Shown in pieces: positions 34,713-44,900 of a DNA stretch of 64,000 nucleotides; the first letter of the stretch is position 1; each line of letters begins with the position of its first letter. The notes beneath the pieces were generated by a model that saw only the letters and a program-made list of their open reading frames with translations, ran no database searches and had not been told where the DNA came from. The stretch covers positions 1,860,001 to 1,924,000 of the forward strand of contig NZ_CP065383.1 of the NCBI RefSeq assembly GCF_015775515.1, given 5' to 3'. The position numbers and the translations under genes are program-made. The stretch is from Atribacter laminatus (GTDB taxonomy: Bacteria > Atribacterota > Atribacteria > Atribacterales > Atribacteraceae).

Positions 34713-36449
34713 TTGGGCAAGCTGTTATCCTATTTAAAGCCTTATTGGAAGTTTGTGGTTTTGGCACCACTATTAATGGTAGTTGAAGTCATAGTCGACC
34801 TTCTTCAGCCAACTTTATTAGCAAAGATTGTGGATGTTGGGATTGCCGGTCAAGATTTAACCTTTGTTATGAGAACCGGCCTTTTAATGATTGGCATAGC
34901 CGTTATTGGTATGTTAGGAGGAGCGGGCTGTACAGTTGCGGCCAGTATTGCCAGTCAGAACTTTGGGACCGACCTTCGGTCTGACCTCTTCAAAAAAATC
35001 CAAAGCTTTTCTTATGCAGACCTTGAAAAGTTTAAGATTTCAACTTTAATTACCCGTCTTACCAATGATATAGCCCAAGTGCAAATGTTAGTCCTCATGT
35101 CATTAAGGATTATGGTAAGAGCTCCGCTTTTAGGTGTAGGGGGAATTATCATGGCTATCTCAATTAACGCTCGGTTAGCCATGATTCTCTTCGCATCTGT
35201 ACCCGCACTTTTACTGATCCTATATTTTGTTATTCAAAAAAGTTTTCCTTTATTTACTACAGTTCAAAAGAAGTTGGATCGAGTAAATGCGGTAATGAGA
35301 GAGAATTTATCAGGTGTTCGTTTGATAAAAGTCTTTAATCGTTCAGATTACGAAAAAAAACGGTTTTCTGTAGCCAACAAAGAATTAATGAACACCACAA
35401 TAAAAGCTTTTAAATTAGTCATATCAATAATGCCGGTTATGATGTTAATTATGAATTTAAGCTTGGTGGCAGTGATTTGGTTTGGTGGTATACAGGTCAG
35501 TGGTGGAACGATGAAAGTTGGAGAGATCATGGCTTTTATTAATTATTTTATGCAAATTCTTTTCTCGCTGATGATGGTGAGCGCAATATTTATATTCATA
35601 ACTAGAGCAAATGCATCTGCAGAACGTATTCATGAGGTTTTATCCATTGTTCCCCAAATTCAGAACCCATCCCAACCTGACTCAACTCCAATAAAAAAGG
35701 GAATAGTTGAATTTGAAAAGGTTACCTTTCAATTTGGAGAAGACGGGGAAGAACCGGCTTTGAAAGATATTTCCTTTGTTGCTCAACCTGGGGAAACCAT
35801 TGCTATATTAGGAAGAACTGGATCGGGGAAATCAACTCTTATGAACTTAATTCCTCGACTCTATGATGTAAATAAAGGAAGAGTTAAGATTGATGAAAGA
35901 GATGTCCGGGTTTTCGATTTCGAAACTTTAAGATCGTCTATTGGTATCGTTCCACAAGATACTATCCTTTTTTCCGGGACCATAAAAGAAAATATTAAAT
36001 GGGGGAATCCCCAGGCATCTGATCAAGAAGTTATTGCTGCTGCAAAAATTGCCCAAGCCGATCAATTTATCATCCAATTTCCTGAAGGCTATAATACACT
36101 AATTAATCAAAGAGGGACTAACCTCTCTGGTGGCCAAAAACAACGAATTGCTATTGCCCGGGCGATTGTAAAGGAGCCGGCCATATTAATACTTGATGAT
36201 AGTACCAGTGCTGTCGATTTGGCAACGGAAAAAAAGATCCTATCGGCTTTAAAGAAAACTTTGGTTGACACCACAATTTTTATTGTTGCCCAGAGAATTA
36301 GCACTGTTTTAGATGCCGATTGTATTTTACTTTTAGACAATGGGCAGATTGTTGGACAAGGAAATCATTCCCAGCTTATGATGAATAATTCTATCTACCA
36401 GGAGATATATCAATCTCAACTGGGAGAAGGGGTGACAATTTATGATTGA
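34713..36449 (+). CDS. ABC exporter half-transporter with degenerate ATPase site (subunit 1 of heterodimer)
   Basis: 578 residues from TTG 34713 behind GGAGGTAG: a six-helix ABC exporter membrane domain (1 to about 320), then one ATPase domain. Walker A (GRTGSGKST) and signature (LSGGQKQRIAIARAI) are canonical. The catalytic Glu after Walker B is replaced by Asp (LILDDSTSAVD) and the switch His is replaced by Gln (IVAQRIST). This is the known pattern of the degenerate-site subunit in heterodimeric exporters such as TM287 or BmrC. It overlaps the partner gene by 8 bp. Likely substrates are drugs or lipids. Confidence 0.92.
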   Translation: MGKLLSYLKPYWKFVVLAPLLMVVEVIVDLLQPTLLAKIVDVGIAGQDLTFVMRTGLLMIGIAVIGMLGGAGCTVAASIASQNFGTDLRSDLFKKIQSFSYADLEKFKISTLITRLTNDIAQVQMLVLMSLRIMVRAPLLGVGGIIMAISINARLAMILFASVPALLLILYFVIQKSFPLFTTVQKKLDRVNAVMRENLSGVRLIKVFNRSDYEKKRFSVANKELMNTTIKAFKLVISIMPVMMLIMNLSLVAVIWFGGIQVSGGTMKVGEIMAFINYFMQILFSLMMVSAIFIFITRANASAERIHEVLSIVPQIQNPSQPDSTPIKKGIVEFEKVTFQFGEDGEEPALKDISFVAQPGETIAILGRTGSGKSTLMNLIPRLYDVNKGRVKIDERDVRVFDFETLRSSIGIVPQDTILFSGTIKENIKWGNPQASDQEVIAAAKIAQADQFIIQFPEGYNTLINQRGTNLSGGQKQRIAIARAIVKEPAILILDDSTSAVDLATEKKILSALKKTLVDTTIFIVAQRISTVLDADCILLLDNGQIVGQGNHSQLMMNNSIYQEIYQSQLGEGVTIYD

Positions 36450-38316
36450 TCCGAGAGCTTCAAAGCCTGGATTTTATTCAGGACCTCGACAACCAGGTCG
36501 CCCCATGAGTGGAATGGGAGGACATGGTCCTCATCAAATACCGGGACCGGTTTCAAAGCCAAAAGATACCAGGAAAACCATAAAGCAATTATGGATTTAT
36601 TTAAAAGACCATCGTGTTACCCTTATCTTTATTTTTATATCGGTGGTAATATCTTCGCTATTGAATTTGATTGGACCTTATTTAATTGGGAAAGCCATTG
36701 ATGATTTTATAATCCCAGGTGATTTTATAGGTTTAATGAGGATAGCTTTGATGATGGTTAGTATTTATGCCCTGGTTTCACTTTTTACCTATATACAAAA
36801 TCGTCTTATGATTCAGATTGCCCAAAAAACAGTGTTTAACTTGAGAAAGAATTTGTTTTCCCGGCTACAGCATCTTCCGATAAAATTTTTTGATAACCAC
36901 CTGCACGGGGATTTAATGAGTCGTTTAACTAATGATATTGATTTGATCAGTAATGCTCTCAGCTCAAGTATTGTACAGGTTTTTACCAGTATTATTTCTC
37001 TGATTGGTACAGTTATTATGATGCTCTGGCTCAGCCCTACGCTAACCATGGTTAGCGTAACTGTTGTTCCCTTAATGTTTTTATTCACCCGGATGATTGC
37101 CAGTCGAACTCGTGAATCCTTTCTTCAGCAACAATCACAATTAGGCGATTTGAATGGTTTAATTGAAGAGAATATTTCTGGGCAAAAGGTGGTGAAAATC
37201 TTTAATCGTGAAAGCCAAGAGATTGATGAATTTGAAAAACAAAATTCTGCCTTAAGAGGGATTGCTATCCGTGCTCAAATTTATTCAGGCATTCTCCCTC
37301 CCTTAATGAATTTGTTAAATAATTTTGGTTTTGCCGTTGTGGCAGGAGTAGGTGGATATATGGCAATTCGCCAAACCATAACCATAGGTATTATCGCTAG
37401 CTTTATAACCTATTCACGCCATTTTGCCCGTCCTTTGAATGAATTAGCCAATCAGTTTAATTTAATTCAATCGGGATTATCAAGTGCTGAACGAGTTTTT
37501 GAAGTTATGGATGAACCACCCGAAATGGCTGACTTGCCTAATGCTGCTGGGACTGAAGCTGTTCGGGGAGAGGTTGAGTTTAGCAAGGTGAGTTTCGGTT
37601 ATAAACCGGAAGAACCAGTTTTAAAAAATATCAATTTCCATATTTTCCCTGGTCAAACTGTTGCTATAGTCGGGCCAACCGGAGCGGGAAAAACAACTAT
37701 GGTTAATCTTTTAACTCGTTTTTACGACGTCGATTCCGGTACTATATTGATTGATGGGATTGATATTCGTAATATTAAGCGTTCTACTTTACGATCGTTG
37801 TTAGGTATTGTCTTGCAGGATACTTATCTTTTTGCCGAATCAGTAAGGGATAATATTCGCTATGGGTATCTTGAAGCCTCCGATGAAGAAATTGAAAATG
37901 TCGCACGTCTGGCTAACGCTGAACAGTTTATCCGACATTTACCAAACGGTTATGATACTATCCTGACTGAAGATGGGAGTGATCTCAGCCAGGGACAAAG
38001 ACAGCTAATTGCCATTTCTCGAGTTTTGCTGGCAAATCCTTCAATTTTGATTTTGGATGAGGCTACCAGCAACATTGATACCCGAACGGAAAAATACGTT
38101 CAAAAAGCTATGCTTAATCTTATGAAGGGAAGAACCAGTTTGGTAATCGCTCACCGATTAAGTACTATACGAAATGCCGATTCGATTCTGGTTATCAATA
38201 AAGGAGAAATTGTTGAGCAGGGAAATCACCAACAATTATTGGATAAAAAAGGATTTTATTACGACTTGTATATGAGCCAGTTTAACTCCAAATCCATCCA
38301 AAACTTGGAGATTTAG
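36442..38316 (+). CDS. ABC exporter half-transporter with catalytic ATPase site (subunit 2 of heterodimer)
   Basis: 624 residues. A Gly/Pro-rich cytoplasmic N-terminus (PGFYSGPRQPGRPMSGMGG) precedes the six-helix membrane domain and one ATPase domain. Walker A GPTGAGKTT, the catalytic Glu (LILDEATSNID) and the switch His (VIAHRLSTI) are intact, while the signature is altered to LSQGQ. The intact catalytic residues plus altered signature complement those of the upstream subunit, so the pair must form one canonical and one degenerate nucleotide site, as in TM287/TM288. GGAGAAGGGG lies in the end of the upstream gene. Confidence 0.92.
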   Translation: MIDPRASKPGFYSGPRQPGRPMSGMGGHGPHQIPGPVSKPKDTRKTIKQLWIYLKDHRVTLIFIFISVVISSLLNLIGPYLIGKAIDDFIIPGDFIGLMRIALMMVSIYALVSLFTYIQNRLMIQIAQKTVFNLRKNLFSRLQHLPIKFFDNHLHGDLMSRLTNDIDLISNALSSSIVQVFTSIISLIGTVIMMLWLSPTLTMVSVTVVPLMFLFTRMIASRTRESFLQQQSQLGDLNGLIEENISGQKVVKIFNRESQEIDEFEKQNSALRGIAIRAQIYSGILPPLMNLLNNFGFAVVAGVGGYMAIRQTITIGIIASFITYSRHFARPLNELANQFNLIQSGLSSAERVFEVMDEPPEMADLPNAAGTEAVRGEVEFSKVSFGYKPEEPVLKNINFHIFPGQTVAIVGPTGAGKTTMVNLLTRFYDVDSGTILIDGIDIRNIKRSTLRSLLGIVLQDTYLFAESVRDNIRYGYLEASDEEIENVARLANAEQFIRHLPNGYDTILTEDGSDLSQGQRQLIAISRVLLANPSILILDEATSNIDTRTEKYVQKAMLNLMKGRTSLVIAHRLSTIRNADSILVINKGEIVEQGNHQQLLDKKGFYYDLYMSQFNSKSIQNLEI

Positions 38317-38913
38317 TGCTTATTATAGTAATAATTATTTCATGGTATCATTTTTTTAATTATAGTATGCATGGAAAATGAGATGGATGTCTTTCGTTAG
38401 TAAAATTCTCAGGTATTAATTGATTGATTTTTTTCCCCTGAAAAGGGCACGAATAATTTTATTATTTAATTAATAATTGATATTATTTTTTATAGAAGAG
38501 ACTTGCAATTTTTTTAAAAATATGTATCATGTATTGGTGAGGTTAGGTAAAGTATTTTATATGAAATCGTATTCATTCTAACCCTCATTCTAGTTTCCCC
38601 CTCAGGGGAGGAGAAGGCTTAGGTTAAAATGAGCTAGGGGTGAGCTTGTTCAAACCTGAGCCTCTCCCGTTCAGTAAAATCCGGATTTGTTTTTATTTCC
38701 TCAAAATACTTCTTAAATTAGTTCATAATTTTAATCCAAGAATTCAGGTCCAGTGTTTATTGTTTTAAAATTAAGCATAAGAAGGATATGCATGTATCTT
38801 CTTTATGCTGATCTTCTTTGGCAGAGTGGTGATGAAAAAAAATTGAAAAAGAGAGGATATTGAAGAAATTTTTCTATTCACCTCTTACAATCTTTATCAC
38901 AAAGATTCTTTTA
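38317..38913. other. Intergenic region with a decayed palindromic repeat module
   Basis: No gene is visible. Around 38576-38675 is a C/G-rich stretch (TTTCCCCCTCAGGGGAGGAG and AGCTAGGGGTGAGC) of the kind found in dispersed palindromic repeats. Related hairpins occur near 46311-46345 and 7457-7495. A weak stem AATCTTT/AAAGATT near 38889-38908 lies just past the 3' end of the minus-strand giant gene and may aid its termination. Confidence 0.4.
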
Positions 38914-41900
38914 TTAAGATGGCGGAACAAAAATATAAATATATTCTTTCTCAGGATCTTTATTATATTTTTTACAGTTTTTAATTGCATCATTTTGAGC
39001 TTTGGTACAAGCATCGATGGCTTTATCAAAAGGTACCGATTGGGGATCAATTTTTACCACAGCATAGGTCAAAAACTGACCAGGCGTGCTCGTTACTTTT
39101 TTGATATACGGTGATACTTCAATATCAAAAAGTTTTAAAGCGAAATGGACGATTTCTGATCCAATAATCCAGGACCCCATAATGAAACCCCCTAAAGGTT
39201 CAACAACGCTGATACCTGCATCGATAGCAGTTGCACAGGTGTTACGGGCGGCTTCTTTTTTGCTGAGTACATCGTCGGCTTGAGTGTAAAGGTAGAGATT
39301 ATATCCAGTTTCAATGGTACCAGTGACCATCCCAATTACATTGAGAGAACCGCTTACGCTTTTGATTGGAATCCCTTTTACCCAGAAGCTTTTTTCTGGC
39401 ATAACGAGATAAGAAGGTAAATACGCTCCAAGCCGGGTTTGAGCTGCGATTCCTGCTAATTTAAAAGCTTCACCAGATAATTCAAGACCTCCCTTAAAGA
39501 TATAAACACTGACTCCCACCCAATCATCCTGGGAAGAACAGGCATAAATTTGGCTTCCACTGCTAATAAGAATAGTCCCAACTTTCGCTCCAGAGATGAA
39601 AGCCTTGAATTGGAGAGAATGGTGCATTTGACTGAGGAGCGATGATTGATTGAGTTCGGTTTCCTGTACAATCTCGGTTTTTTCCTTAACCCGTATCAGA
39701 GTTTCTTGTTGGAGAGTTTGGGTTTGAGTTGTGGTTTCTTTGGCAAGAATGGTTCCCGAGGATGTTTTTTGAGTTAAAAGAGTTTGAAGAGATTCAGTAT
39801 TGGAAAAAGCCTCGTCTCCCGATTCAATCCAAGAGGTATCGACTTTGGTTTCGATGGGTTGAGCGCTGGCAATTTTTTGCCAAGAACTATAGATTTTTAT
39901 TCCAGCTGAAATCACGTTTTTCACTTTTTTGAGGTTTTCGAGGAGAGGATCTGCTGATATATCAGATTGAGGAGCAACGCCTCCAAATCCACTTTCAGAA
40001 AGCAGAAAAGAGGTTTCTTCTCCGGAGATACTTTTTCCTTCCGACCACCACTGTCCGGGTAAATTCCAGGGAAGGTTTTGGAAAAGAAGAGAAAGTTCAT
40101 ACTGGTTTGGAGCAACCAAACAAACAACATCGACCTCATCCAGTGAACTTCCCTGGATCAAATTTTTAAGTTGAGGTTCTAACCCTGCTCTTTTCCATTG
40201 GTTACGCATTCCGATAGAATTGATACATCGGATGGCATAATTCACTCCGTCTATGGTTTGAAAATAGTCATAACAACCATAAGGTGAAGGCCAGCTATTT
40301 GCCGATGATGAAAGAGATGTTATGAGCTGTTCCAAAATCTGATCATTGAGAGGATGATTTGGTCGAGGTAAAAGGCGGGGGATCCATTCCTGAGTTGGAC
40401 TGAGAGTCTCGACAATAACACCGGAAACTGTAATAGGAGAGTAAGGAGGATCTTGAATAATTGCCATAACTTGTTGATTATTGTCCAGAGTGATTGATTG
40501 AGTGGTCTTGGCTGGAAGCGGGAACGGTTCGAAAGTAATTTTGGAGCGAGATTTTTTAACCCAAAAAGGAGTGAGTTTTATAAACAATGAATTTCCAGGA
40601 GTTAATCGTTCACCTGGCAATTTGACTGAAGCATAGTAAAGGTGATTACCCTGAGGCTGAGCCAGGACCTGATCGGTATAGAGAACTGTATTCCAGGGAA
40701 GGATTGGTCCGGGTTTTAGAAGTGGACTCGATGAAGATACGGGGAGGTTTATCTGAATACTGTTTCCTGGAAATTGAATAACCTGATCGGAGTGGTAGAC
40801 TTCCACTAACCAGCCTAATTGGGCAAACCCATCTCCCGGAGAAGAGGGGAGTTTGGTTTGGTCAGCATCTTCTTTAATACGCCATTGAAAAGTAAGGGTT
40901 CGGTCAAGAAAATCATCGCTTCCTGGAACTTCGACCATCATATAGCCACGGTGAATACCGGTTTCGGTAAATGTAACCACATCTATGGGTTCAACGTTGT
41001 TGATCAAACCTACTCCGCCCGCAGTCTTAGAATGATAATAAAAATCAACATATTCTTGATTTTTTTTGATAGCGAATTCGTACATTCCTAAAAATTCATC
41101 CCTCCAATTTAATTGAAGATTGCCTCCCTCAAAGGAAGTGATAGCGAATGGTGGCACACTTGGTTCGGTTTTCCCTGATGAAGGAGGTCTAAGATGAGGT
41201 TGGGCATGATCGTCAAAAGGGAGTTGGGGAATTTCAATGTCGATTACATTATTCCAATCATCTTGAAGCTGGCTTTGAATTGAATCCCAAGATGGAGCAT
41301 CAAATTGGTTCTGGCTTTGTATAGAAAACTGCATATTTTGGGAAACAGGTAATATGGTAAAAATATTGAGTTCACCAGTTTGACCGGGAAACAACATTGA
41401 GTTAGCCAGCTCTTTATTGTGCTGAGCTGACGTGACTTCGCTTTCGATGATTCCTTCTCTTCCTAAATCGTGAAAAAGTTTGAATTTTTCGTCTGGGTCG
41501 TCATAGCAATAATAGGACCACCGGACTGTATGACTTCCCGGACCACCTATTCCGTAAAAGCAAAGCGGGAGAGCTTTCCCTAGCATGCTGGGATGGTAAA
41601 TTTTATGCCAGCATTCCTGATAGGTCGTTCGCGGTGCTAAATCCTTCCCATCGATGACCCCATCTCCATCGGAATCGGGATGGTTTAAAAAGGTGGAGCA
41701 ATAATCGTCGTTTTCGGCCAGTATTTCACGGATATCAGGCATCCAGTCTTGATCTTCATCTTTCATGACCAAAAGATTGAATTCAGCCTCCAAGAGGTTG
41801 CTTACTCCATGGTCGGCAATCACAATTTGGTCGCTGCGAGGGAGGGCACAGCGTACTGTTACTGATTGAGAGACAACATCAGGGCTTTGCCACAAAACGG

Positions 41901-44900
41901 TGTTTTGAGATTGAATATACGTGCCAGCGTCAAAGGAAATGTGAAGGAGGGCATGAGGAAGAGGACGAGGTTTCTCCGGATTGGTTACATCAACGACGTA
42001 AAAATGGAGTTCATGTTGAGAATCAGTAAAAAAGTAGGGGGTGACTAAGGTTTGAAGATCGGTCTGAATTTCAATATGGGAATATTGTCGAGGATTGGTT
42101 CCCAAGGCTAATTCTTCACTATTGCTAATTCCATCACCATCATCATCAAAGGCAACCTGGGCGATTGATTCGCTGGAATTTCCGGCAGTATCCCAGGCTA
42201 CAACCCTGACTTCCACACCCGCATCCCGATAATCATTGGAGAGATACCAACTCGCTAAAATATCATCTTGAGGGTTTTGTTTTTCATTAAAAGGAGGAAG
42301 GGCTAAATTGACTTGATTCCAACCTCGTTCGCTCCCAGCTTTACGATACCACACTCCATAATGATCAAAGTTTTTCTCTTCAATATGTCCTTTGAGAGTA
42401 TACTGGTCTTGGTCTATTGTAGCCATTCCCGATGAGAGGATGAATACTTTGGGAGGTATATTATCGATTTCGACTTGACCACGAGCCAGAATCACTTCTT
42501 GACCGATGGACCACTTTTCAATTCGGATTGGTAAAGGTTCGTTGTACGACCAATCGGATTCCATTATTTCAAGTTCATTCTCCTGCGCCAGGAGTCCAGG
42601 AATCATAAAAGACCAGCCGGGTTCCTGCCCCAATGACCATTGAAAGTTCCCTGACCGATCATAGGCAACCACCGACTGAAAATAAACCTTATAAAAAAAG
42701 TCTTTGCCAACGGCAAAAGGTGCTATGAGATCATCCTCGATATCGTAATTCATCCGGGGGACAATCCCATTTTTTTCATCTTCCAGATTTCGAGGAATAA
42801 TGAGGCGTACCTTATCGGTTTTGAGATCCAATTCACAAAATGCAGGTTCAAAATCTCCTTTTTGGTTTTGGTGCATGACCTGAACATAGATACCATCTTC
42901 AGGAGCTGAAACAACAGGACCAAAGAATCCTGGTTTTTCTGCCCAGTGGTGAGATTCATGGGCGGTTTTCTCATGAGTTGTCGAATTCACTGCCAGTGAT
43001 ATGGTTTTTACCGCTTGACCTTGAGGGTCAAAAATCCAGATCTTCCCCGGGTAACCTTCGGAGAATATCATATTCTCCTCTTGATCAATGAACAAACCTC
43101 CCCAGCCACCCGATGGGGTTTCTTTTTTTAAGTCCAAAGGAATTATTTTTTTGAAAACACCTGTGGAAGAGAATAAAGCAACTTGCTTCATTCCTGGTAG
43201 ATATATATCACCATTCGGACCAACATAAACTCCTTTTACTTGTTGTGATGTGTTGAAATAAGCCCATATCGGAAAGACCTGTTCGATTATTCCCTCGTTG
43301 TTCATGATCACACATCGTTCTAAGGCATTATCCAAAACGACCAAGCGATTTTGGTCAAGGCGAGCCATTCCTACTGGATTAAGGTAGGTGTCAGGCGGAG
43401 TTACAATTTCGGAGAGGATATGACCTTCTTGATCCATGATGACTATTCGATGGGAACCCTGCTGGTCGGTGACGTAGCAGATATCATCCTTGATGTTTAG
43501 GGAACGAATATAACTCAAATCTCCTGGTTGCCCCCAAGTATCAAGAACCTCGCCGAGGGGAGAAAGTTTGCAAAAAAGAAAAAAGGAGGAAGACGATTTT
43601 TCATCAGAAAATTCCAGAGGATGGAAAAATTGAGATGTTGCGATTAAGATTGAACCATCAGAGAAAATCCCTATTTCTCCCAACGCTGGGAGTGGAATGG
43701 GACCCCCACCATACAGGTTGGTGATCGTGTGGATAAGAACTCCTTCCGGCGAGAATATCTTAATCATCCCCGTTGGTATATTTTTTTGAAATTCCATCAT
43801 GGAGACATAGAGATACCCATCTGGTCCAAAAGTAATATCGTATATTTCATTATGAAAAGACTGGTTTTCGACGACTGGTATTTCCCGAAGAAAGTGACCA
43901 TGGTCGGAAAAGACCAGAATACTCCCCCAATCTTTACAGCTGATGAATATTTCTCCGCTGCTATGTACTGCTAATTTATCTTGATGATCGATTTTTATTT
44001 CAAGATCTTGAAAGCGACAGAGGATCATTTCCGACCGCTGGTCAGGATTAATTTTAAAAAGATATTTGGTATTGATTCCAATAATGTCTCCCTGGGGAGA
44101 ATATGCCAACGCGGTGGTTGTTTTTTCTTTTCCCAAAAATCGGATAAAATCCCCAGTTGGACTCAAGATCTGTAAGGGGCAACCCTCACTGGCTAATACC
44201 AAGTTACCGTTATTGTCAACAACCAAGGCTTGGGGTTGGTGGATAATCGCTTTTTGTTCTTGGCTCAGATTTCCGGTTTGTCGGATTAACTGAACTGGGG
44301 TCGATACTTCGATATCGTAAACTTGAGAAGGAAGAGCTTCGTTACAAAGCCCATTCCACCGAGAACGATCGGAATCCATGTGTGCTATATTGGCTCCCTG
44401 ATAACGATTAATATCTTTTGGTAATATCTTATCAATGAGTTTCCCTCCTGAATAAAAACGGATACTGAGTGGGATTTCTCGATTTAGTTTCCCTCCAATT
44501 TTGGTAATATCCTTTTTATCGGGGCTCCAAGCTGGCGAGAAAGGATTGGGATCGACGGATAAATCACTAAACATAAGAGTGGTATCAGCTGGTGCCGAGC
44601 GCCGAACAATGAGTTGGTAGTCTTGCAACCTTTCTCCCTCCGGTGATCGAGTAAAGATATGAATTGAATTGGTACCGACCTCCAAAGGAATGGGAGTGGA
44701 GGCAGTGCCACTGGAAACCGGGGTATCAGAGATCTCAATAGCGAGTTCAGGACAATTGGAAATTGGGGTAACGGCGATGGTCTCGGTTGCATATCCGACA
44801 TTCACCTTATATAACTTGATCTCAGGATCGAAATGAGGTTGGAGATCCCCGTGGTCGAGGGTAAACCCGGTAAGTTGAGGATCAGGGCAGATTAGATTGA

